64,000 nucleotides of DNA from Strix aluco (lineage: Eukaryota > Chordata > Aves > Strigiformes > Strigidae): assembly GCF_031877795.1 (NCBI RefSeq), contig NC_133971.1, positions 61,574,463-61,638,462 of the forward strand, given 5' to 3'. The position numbers were made by a program, and so were the translations under genes. The notes beneath the pieces are model-generated. The model worked only from the letters and a program-made list of their open reading frames with translations. It had not been told where the DNA came from and made no database searches. This document shows, in pieces, positions 49,810 through 64,000 of this stretch (its first letter is position 1; the number at the start of each line of letters is the position of its first letter).

Positions 49810-50525
49810 CTGGGAAATGAAAAGAAAGGCCTGAATCAGTCTGGAAGAGATTCTGCAGAAGCACTTGAGAGACCATCTGGGTAACTGAATGGCTTCTGCT
49901 GGCCTTGAAAGCCAGGAACCTTATATGGATGTGAACAATGGTGCCTGATGTGGACATGAACAATGGTGGCTAATGTAAATTACACTGCAAAAAGGCAGGC
50001 TGAGCTCAGGGGTGCTGTGCAATTAGAGGCACTCAGTTCTGCAGCACACAAACCCCAGCGTGCTGCTGAACGGTGGCTCCCAGCTAGTAGGAGTGCATGG
50101 TGATTTCCAAGTAACAACACCAAGTGAGAGCTTGCTGACCTGAGTGATGCTGAGTCATATTCTGTGCTCACACATATTGAGATGTTATGTGCCCCACACA
50201 GGCATGGAGATCAAAGTGCAGTAAACTAAGGGACAACAAAAATCCTGCTCTGGTTGGCTACAGCTCTCCCCTGCAACCCTCCACTCCCACCAGCAGGTCC
50301 TGCTTGCTTTGCTTCAAGCTCACCACAAAGAAACAAAGCAGGGTCCTGCTAAGCTAAGACTCTACCAGCTTGGCCACCACTGAGCCCATAAGAGAATGGT
50401 CTGCAAGGTCAGACCTTAACAAAAAGGAGCAGATGAGAGGGCTATGACAGTAGCATGGCATGTTCCCCTGACAGGGCCACTCATGGTGAACGATGTCCAG
50501 AACCTTCTATTTTTCCAATTGGAAA

Positions 50526-50585
50526 AAGTTCACTTTCACTGTGCCCCATGCTCACAAGTTCACTTTCACTGTGCCCCATGCTCAC
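50526..50585. repeat. 30-bp perfect tandem duplication
   Basis: A 30-base unit beginning AAGTTCACTTTCACTG and ending CCCATGCTCAC occurs twice with no mismatch (50526-50555 and 50556-50585), inside the last PSD3 intron. Lack of divergence implies a young duplication. Confidence 0.95.
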
Positions 50586-52869
50586 TTGCTCTGTTCCTTG
50601 TCTGGAGTGGAGCTTTCCTTCTCCAACAGGAATATTTCACTCTGTGTGCCACAATAACATTTTCTGCACAGAACATCTTGGTAACCAACAAAATAAGGGT
50701 ACATTAACAGAAGATGCCTGCAGGGCCTCAAAAACAGAAGCCAGGGCAAGAGGACCTGAAAACAGAGCAACCCACCTCCCAGGATTTTTTTAATAACCTC
50801 CCCCTGACACATCCACTGAAGATGTGGTGCAGGCATTGTAATTAAGGTGACCTCAGTCAGCTGGGGGCCCAGGGAAGGATGACATAAACAACCATACTGA
50901 TTGTTATATTTCAAAGTGGCAAAATAGCTGCCAAGCTATTATGTTCCTGACAGAGGAAGAAGTGCTTAAGAAAAATTCTTCCAGTTTATAACAAAATAAT
51001 AAAGTTCTGGTAATAACACTTATTTGAGGGCAGGAAGTCAAAAAGCTTGGTAACTGCTTCAAAGTTAGAATATAAACCAAAAAAAAGAGAGAATGTGACT
51101 GGGTTTCTGAAAAGTCCTGTGAATAAACAAAACTTCATAGAGGAGGATCATAAAAGAATCCACCTAAAAATTAAATTAAAAAGTATTCTTATCAATTCCA
51201 TATCTGGAGCTTCAGCTCCACAATGTGCGAAAGAAACACATGAAGCAGGTATGATGTGTCATTCAATAAAAAAGGAAATGGAGAACTAGCAAGCACAACC
51301 CTGATGATGATGCACTGGGCTGATGAATGATTCATCACACAGCAAACGGGACACCTCTGCAAAAGAGAAGACAAATCAGTGCTCTAAGCCTGGGATCATC
51401 AAGGGAGAGAGGGATTTCACTGCCATACGGACTTCTGCTTTCTGTTGGTCCAGTAAACACCATCAGGGTCACAAAACCAAGCAATCAGAATGGCAATCCA
51501 GGACCAGTTTCTACCCTGCATGTCTGCCAATGGTCATTTGCCCTGCACTTTGTTGGCCCATCATTTCTATCACAATCAAGCAATGCATTTAGAAGTGTCT
51601 ATTTTGATTTCAACTGCAACAAACTTGCTTTTAGTGATCTAACTAGGTATTGAAGCTGGTGAAAATTTTTCCTTAAAATAAATTAATCTGGAAAATTCTG
51701 TCAAGAAAGTAAAACCACAGAAGTTAAAACCATTGAAAAACTTCTACAACATTATCTTCGAAGAATGGAGAGGAGATGAGGTAGCTACGCATCAAATTTC
51801 TAGCTTCACCTCTCACCTGACAACATTCAAAAGATCTCCCTCAGACAGCAAGCAAGGATAAATGTTCCTTCCTTTATGTCTACAAGCAAAGGCACCATCA
51901 AGAATAAATGTTCCTGGCTGCATTCCTGAACAAGGACTAGGCACTTCCTGGTTCATCTCCCCTGAGAAGGAAACACCTCATTTGTCTTTCATCAGGAATA
52001 AGAACGAAGGGAATGCCAGTGGGTGAACAAAAAGGAATTACAAGGGCCTACAGAAATCTGGCTTCCTTCCTAATGGGACTATGCCGCTTCCTTTGGGACT
52101 TGCACGCCCTTTTAGTGTGGTTCTGGAGATGTATCAGCATGTACACAGATGCAAGGTCTGGTCTGCAGTCTCAGCCTGAAAGAGCCAAGTACAAAATACT
52201 GCCTCACCTGCCTCTTGCCCTTTTCCTTTGACCCCATGCAGCAAGGTCTGTCACCAGCTCCTGCCTGACCCTGACAGTGTATTGTTCTGAAGGGAAGGTG
52301 AGGAAACCCCAAAACCAGGGGAACGTTTCCATTAAGGATTTTCATATAGCTCACTTTTTTTTCTTTTAAACTACCTATTGATAGTTCAATATGGCCTGCA
52401 AAATCTGTGCTAAGTGTGAAGGTAACACAGCATTGCACAGCAGCATCTTGAATCACCATCTCTCGCACACAACTGAAGTTGGCACCACCATGTGCCTGCT
52501 CAGACAGGCATTCCTGCAGTGCTGATCACGCATCTGAACTGCAGAGTACAACTGCTGTTCAAAGGTCTCACTAGGGAAGAAGACGTCTTTTGTTTCCTGT
52601 GCTCTGCTGGTTCTACTTTGTACTGAGGTACCTGAGGAACATTTCTCTAAAAACCGCCATGATAAAGTTGACAGAAAACAGAACGAACCCACAACAATCT
52701 CCTCCTCCATCAGTCTTCCTACAATCTTCCAACAGCTCAGACCTACATTTCATCCTAAGTCATCATACTTCTAGAAGTGATAGAAAATAAACTTTGTGTC
52801 AGGGATCCAAAGCCAAGAAACTCTTTGCTCCCTCAAGTTGCACAAGACCCCTTACAGAGTGAAAGTGTG

Positions 52870-54175
52870 TGGCCTGCTCTGTACATCCGAGTGCTGTGTT
52901 AAAAACTGACATTGTGCCATTGAACGCAACCCTTTGATCTCAACGGTTCAGCCAGTTTCCAAACCCCCTTACTGTCGAATTCTTAGTCCACATTTTATCA
53001 GCATGATTTCCTGCTCATAAAGCCAAGCTGACTACTCACAATCACCTTCCTGTCTTTAATGTGTTTGGAAGTGATTTCCAGGAGAATTTGCTCCATCACC
53101 TTCCCATGGACAGTGAAGCAGCTGACCAGCCTGTAGTTCCCTGGACCTTACTTCTTGCCTTTCTTGAAGACAGAAATAACACTGCTCTCCTCCAGCCCTC
53201 AGGGGCCTCCCCTGATCATCATGACCTGTCAAAGGTAATTAAGGGAGGCCTCACAATGATCATCCAGATCATCCAGTTCCCTCAGCACTCATGGGTGCAT
53301 CCCATCAGATCTCACAGACTTGTGTATGTCCAGTGTAAATATTCCCTTACTTGATCATCCTTCACCAAAGGGTAAGTCTTCCTTGCTCCAGATTTTCCCA
53401 CTGTGCTCATGTATTTGTGACTGATGAAGGCTGGTCTTACTAATAGAGACCCAGAAAAAAAAAGCCATTGAGTACCCTGGCCTTTCTCAGCTCTTAGTGA
53501 CCAGGTCTCCTGTCCCATTATGGGCTGCAACTAGGCCCATATTTTCCCTGGCTGTACTGCTGCTAACATACCTGTAGAAACCTTTCTTCTTGCCCTTCAC
53601 ATCTTCTGCCACCACAAAATGAAATATGGCTTTCCTAAATGTGATCCTACATCCTCGGACAGTATCTCTATTCCTCGTGTGTCACCTGTCACTGCTTCCA
53701 CCTCCTGCACACTTCCTTTTTATGGTGGAGCTTTGCCAGGAGCAACTTGTTCATCCAAGAAGGCCATCAGCCATCTTTGTTTGGTTTCTTGCTTGTCAGG
53801 ATGAACCATTCCTGAGCTTAAAGGAGGTGATCCTTGAAAAGTGACCACTCTCTCAAAGCCATCTACCCACCAACCCCATATCTAATAGGATTCTTCTAAG
53901 CAGTTCCCTGAACAGGCCAAAGTCAGCTCTCGTGAATTTCAGGGTTGTGATCCTACATTTTACTCTGACCCCTCCTTTCAACATCATGAAGTCCAACATC
54001 TTGTGGTCACTGCTGCCATGGCTGCCCCTGACCTTCATATCCCCAACCAGTTCTTCCTAGTTTATAAGTGAGAGGTCCAGCAAAGTGCCTCTACTTGTAT
54101 GCTACTTGGTCACCTGTGTTAGGAAGTTGTCAACGAACTCCAGAAATGTCCTGGATTGCCCTTTTCCTGCTCATC
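52870..54175 (-). mobile_element. CR1 LINE ORF2 fragment, decayed
   Basis: Minus-strand translation pieces match CR1 ORF2 from the end of the endonuclease into the reverse transcriptase. At 54038-53853 it reads GSSDHKMLDFMMLKGGVRVK and RITTLKFTRADFGLFRELL. At 53700-53600 it matches the linker (plus-strand text 'gtcacctgtcactgcttccacctcctgcacacttcctttttat'), and near 53390-53300 the 'lpsvkddqvreyl' block. Further left come the G-N-Y-R-P-V-type segment (about 53150) and the region preceding the RT catalytic core (about 53040-52890). Stop codons and frameshifts break it throughout. CR1 is the main bird non-LTR retrotransposon. The copy is 5'- and 3'-truncated and lies in sense with PSD3. Around 53000 the consensus appears shortened by roughly 150 bases. 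Confidence 0.85.
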
Positions 54176-54434
54176 CTGACGTCCAGCTCACTGGTACACA
54201 ACACAAATGGCTCTGATGAGGCATGTCTATGACAATAATTTTAGAAAAGCAGTTCCTTCAGAACATACCAATGGAAGACAATAATCATGATCTGCATTAC
54301 TGTAGAATGAAGTCATTCCTTAAAGATTGAGGTGTCAACACACTAGGCAACACATAGTCTTATAAGACAGTTTCTGCCTGAAGACCTTATCATCTCTTCA
54401 AATAGATATATCAGGCAAGGACAGAGGGACACAT

Positions 54435-54545
54435 TTTTACCCTCTATTTTACAGACGAGGAGCCAAAGGTCACAGGAAGTCCTTATCAGAAAGAGCCACA
54501 TCCCAGCTTCTGGGATTGCTGTGACATATCTAACAAGAACATATT
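54435..54545 (-). repeat. MIR/CORE-SINE relic
   Basis: The plus strand has CTATTTTACAGACGAGGAGC, then CAAAGGTCACAGGAAGTCC and CACATCCCAGCTTCTGGG, following the reverse MIR consensus 'attttacagatgaggaaactgaggcac...aaggtcacacag'. Located between the CR1 fragment and the exon at 54658. Confidence 0.6.
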
Positions 54546-54657
54546 ACTCAGTGAAGTAAGGTGAAAAATGTAAAACTTAAGGACTGTACCCCAAGCATAA
54601 GACCATTTGACACATCCACACCCAAAAACTAAAAGTAATAATGTTTCCCATACATAC

Positions 54658-54801
54658 TTCAAACTCCAGATAGTGGTCCTTCAGTTTGTAATCATCTACT
54701 TCCTTGCCTTTAAGCTTCTTGTCAGGAGGATAGGACCGATGTTCAGCAAGCTCAGTGGAGATCTGCTTCAGCTTAGCTTCATGGGACTTCAGCTGTTCAT
54801 C
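54658..54801 (-). CDS. PSD3: PSD3 internal coding exon (post-PH helical region)
   Basis: A 144-base exon of exactly 48 codons, phase 0 at both ends. It begins D-E-Q-L-K-S-H-E-A-K-L-K-Q-I-S-T-E-L and ends K-D-H-Y-L-E-F-E. An AG acceptor (54803-54802) and a GTATGT donor (54657 leftward) flank it. The segment is rich in Lys and Glu with regular hydrophobic spacing, as expected for the helical/coiled-coil region that follows the PH domain in EFA6 proteins. This region is known to help EFA6 proteins act on membrane and cortical actin structure. The sequence HRSYPPDKKLKGKEVDDYKL matches PSD3 as I know it. It lies between a 3177-base intron upstream and a 4848-base intron downstream. Confidence 0.95.
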
Positions 54802-54888
54802 CTTCAGAAACACATTAGGCACTTAAGTGACAGAATCTAAAATATTTGGTAAGCAAAGGAAAATAGAGAGAACCCTGTGCAATAGTAG

Positions 54889-54921
54889 TTTCTTTTTCTT
54901 TCTCTCTTTCTCTCCTTCTTT
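54889..54921. repeat. Polypyrimidine low-complexity tract
   Basis: Unbroken C/T sequence of about 33 bases (TTTCTTTTTCTTTCTCTC and so on); purine-only on the PSD3 sense strand, so it is not that exon's splice tract. Confidence 0.85.
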
Positions 54922-55644
54922 AACTAATTCTAATTAATTAGATTATGTCTGTTATCACAGAGCTCTGTCCCCAACAGGTCTCTTGAAGGCACCCAAGCAA
55001 AGTGGCCAAGTTTGCAGAAAAACTCAGCAGCTAGCAGATGCCACCGGGAAGGATAGCAAACCTGTCATCCCTTGCCTTGTTGAGAGCAATGGAAGCAGCG
55101 TGCTGCAGAGCATTACTGACAACATGACACTTCTGCTCTAATAGATTTTTTGGCAAATTAAGGCTGCTGCACATGCAGTCAGACCAAGGACTGAACGAGA
55201 CAGGCAAAGACCCTGCCTCAGGTCTTTGCAATGTAAAAGTAGTCCCTTCCAGATCAGAAAGGGCATGGAGTAAGGGCCCTTCCTTCCGTTTCTGCACTGC
55301 CAAACACACTCTGGTCTGTGGTTTCCATTTGTTCAGAATAATACAATACATCTAGAAGAGGAAGGGCTGTCCAGTCCCCAAAAGGTATTTCATTTTGCTA
55401 AGCTGTTACCAGCTTTTATCCCACTGTGTAGTTGGACAAAGTGAGGAGATGCTACTCTCCCTTTCTAGGCAATTTCCTTTATCATAATCCCAGGCCCACT
55501 CACTTCCTCCCGTCCATCTGTCAGCTAACCTTCCCTCAGCTCAGAAGGTTTCCAGCTCCTGCAGCATGGCCTTCTGGCCATTTCTAGGCTTGGATCTAAA
55601 ATTATGTTTGAATTAGGCAAGTCTAAAATATAGACATGATCATG

Positions 55645-55720
55645 CAGATCTCAGTGACTTAGCCAGAGTTGTAACAGCAGGTAGTACCCAACTCAGCTCC
55701 TGCGTATGTACCTAGCCTTA
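55645..55720 (-). repeat. Possible MIR/CORE-SINE relic
   Basis: CTCAGTGACTTAGCCAGAG, TTGTAACAGCAGGTAG and CAACTCAGCTCCTGC line up with the reverse MIR block 'agtgacttgcccaaggtcacacagc...actcaggtctcctg'. More diverged than the others. Confidence 0.4.
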
Positions 55721-56079
55721 GAGGAGGGGACAGCTGCCAGTAGTTGTCCCCCACTGGCATGGCTGCGCAGCTTGGAGCTTCAAGCCTAGCTTGGACATGC
55801 CTGCACTGCACTGTGAGTCACACCAGGGCTGAGCCTTCCAGCTCACTGAGCTGGAACGGTGGAAAGGAGCAGAAAAGGGGAAAGCTTCTACAGAGAATTA
55901 CAGTTGAGCCCCAGCTAATCTTGTGTTTCAACTCTTTTGCAAGAGAACTGAAGAAAGAAACATGTGGGATAATTTGCCTCCGCCTGTACATGGGTAGGGC
56001 TCAAACCACTCACTATTGGCTGCCAAAAATTCTTGTTGCTGTTAGTAACTACCCTGGATCTGCTTGCTCTATTAGAGTG

Positions 56080-56400
56080 CCCAATCACTCTTTACACTGT
56101 GCTGAATCCCTGGTCCCAATGACATTCTGTTGCAGTGAATTCTACAGCCTGATGACAGGATGTCTTTGAGCAGCTATTAATTTGGCACTTGTAATTTCCA
56201 GGGCAGCAGCCCTTTGGAGCTTTTGTGTGTGCATGAACAATCTCAGGAAAAAAAAAAAAATCCAACCTAGTAGATCTTTTCTAGACTCCTTGTTCCTTTA
56301 TATATAGCTTTGTTACATCCCTCTTTGGTTGGACTAACCAAGATCAGACACTGATCTGCTTTTGAAAGCAAACTTGGTACAATGATCTTGCACAACCTGT
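56080..56400 (-). repeat. Possible old LINE (L2/CR1-like) 3' relic
   Basis: Phrases such as CAGTGAATTCTACAGCCTGA and the later CTTTATATATAGC, TTACATCCCTC resemble the reversed 3' part of old L2/CR1-type LINEs common in sauropsids. The match is loose. Confidence 0.3.
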
Positions 56401-57951
56401 CATGTCTAACCTCTCCCCCTCGCACATGTTAGGTTCTCACTGCATCCCGACTTCTACCTGACCAGGAACAGGCTCTCTGAAGAAGTACTGTCCATCAGCC
56501 CACAAAATCCTAAACAGCAACCACAGGGATTTGACAATTCATATTTTTCTGCCTGTCAAATGAGAAGCAGCCTGCTGGCAGCTTTTTCATACTGACAGAT
56601 GAAAGCAGACATGTTTCTGCTTGCCTTTGAAATTATCTGCTTTGAACACTTAACATTCTTCTTCCTTAGCTAAAACAGCTTATTTTATTTCACTTTTCGG
56701 GTCTCCCCTTCTTTAAGACACAAACCACAGGGCTGTGTTCTATTTTTTTCCTTTCCACCTTAAACAGAAACAATGAGAATAGGAAATAACATGCTAAATG
56801 GAACAATCACACACAACAATGATGAGTAAAAAAAACTTTGTTTGGTGACTGAGGGTAAATTATTCAAGCTCCATCCAGTATTTCAAAGATGGTATGCACA
56901 AGGGAAAGGTAAAACCACGAGGATGAAAAGTTAGTATTATTCTGTATGAGACATGTTTTAAACTTTAATCCAGAATAGAAGATGGAAAGTCAATCACCAC
57001 TTTGTAAGAAGAAGGGCTACTGCCACAGAGAGGGAAAAGCAGGGGCGACATAAAAAACCACCCCCTTAGAGAAATGCAGATTATGAGATAGTGGTTTCTA
57101 AGGAGTGTTGCTAAGCTGTGAAGATGGTGAAAAAATGAAGCAATCCAGCATAGGCAGATGACTTTAAAAGCTACAGGAGGTTACCTGTAAAGTATATACC
57201 TAGGATTGGGATCTATCACCTCTGTCACTTTGTCTACATGATCAATGCAATCAATACCATGTTCCTGACAGTGCAGGAGGAATTGCAGGCATGCATCACA
57301 GCTCCCAAAGTACACAGAGCTATTGGCACAAGCATCAGACACAGTCAGTCTGAAACAAGCAGAATTATGTGTTTTTTCGTGCTAGAAGTAGTAGAGCTGT
57401 GAAACTCCCTACCACAGGGTGTTGTGGAAGCTAAAAGCTTGTGTGATCACAAGGGGAGACCAAAGACATTCAGGTAAGAAACAAGTTTATAAGTATACAT
57501 TAAACAGGAAATCCCTCAGCAGATAAAGGTTCAAGTCTGGAGAAATATATTGATGCTTGCCCGATGCATCAGCTTTCCCCTTTTATCACCCCAATAAGCC
57601 AGAGACCAGGACTATATCCATTTCTTCTGAAATGAGTGGCAACAAACACTCAAATTCAAAAAAAACACCAGTCAGACAATATTTGAAATGTCCTCTGCAG
57701 AGCCATAACTGCAGGATGAAAACTCTGTATCTGGTACTAGGAACATTGGTGATTGTTTCTTTTCTTCAAAAATATAAAACAATTACTTCCAAATCTGCTT
57801 CTTCTCTTCTGCCACTTCAAATCTTGCATCAGGAAACAAGCAAAGATTCACTGTGCAAGCCTACTTTTCCTAGGAATGCTAATGGTGATAGCCACAAAAC
57901 AATGCCAAGGAGTACTGTCCCGTCTCTAGCCAGCCACAGAAATTGCTATCA

Positions 57952-64000
<6,049 letters not shown>

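Larger units (their letters stand above)
49810..54657 (-). other. PSD3: PSD3 last intron
   Basis: A 4848-base intron between GTATGT (54657) and CAG (49810). It contains the 30-bp duplication, the CR1 fragment (about 52870-54175) and a MIR relic (about 54435-54545). No alternative exon was recognised. Confidence 0.9.

Overview
The window looks like a stretch of a bird (or close archosaur) nuclear chromosome. The reasons are eukaryotic exon/intron structure with consensus splice sites, a CpG-island promoter, a CR1 LINE ORF2 fragment of the type that dominates bird genomes, a solo retroviral LTR, a few worn MIR/CORE-SINE and L3-like relics, and otherwise low repeat content. No prokaryotic operon, rRNA, tRNA or CRISPR array is visible. 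Most six-frame reading frames are chance frames in non-coding DNA.

Layout. (1) 1-4324 is probably the first intron of a gene on the minus strand. (2) 3950-5000 is a CpG island holding a minus-strand first coding exon (4325-4406) that encodes a signal peptide and ends at a GTGAGT donor. Its shape, length, orientation and synteny fit acid ceramidase, ASAH1. (3) About 5000-40200 is intergenic DNA with no gene I can support. It holds scattered ancient SINE relics, simple repeats, a perfect CTCF-consensus match at 23436-23448 and a solo LTR at about 36626-37204. In human 8p22 this interval carries NAT1/NAT2; no intact NAT reading frame is present here. (4) About 40200-49596 is probably the long 3' UTR of PSD3 on the minus strand. 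(5) 49597-64000 is the 3' part of PSD3 (EFA6D, an ARF6 exchange factor). Four exons (59151-58994, 58123-57979, 54801-54658, 49809-49597) splice in frame to give the last 219 residues: the C-terminal half of the PH domain, the helical region and the tail to the stop codon. The rest of PSD3 lies beyond the right edge.

The two genes are not known to act in one pathway. ASAH1 is a lysosomal lipid hydrolase and PSD3 works at the plasma membrane and endosomes. Both are transcribed leftward, with the ASAH1 5' end facing the PSD3 3' end, as in human. No obviously new biological system was found. The better leads are the missing NAT genes, the CTCF-like sites, the internal repeat in the LTR, and the very long putative 3' UTR.
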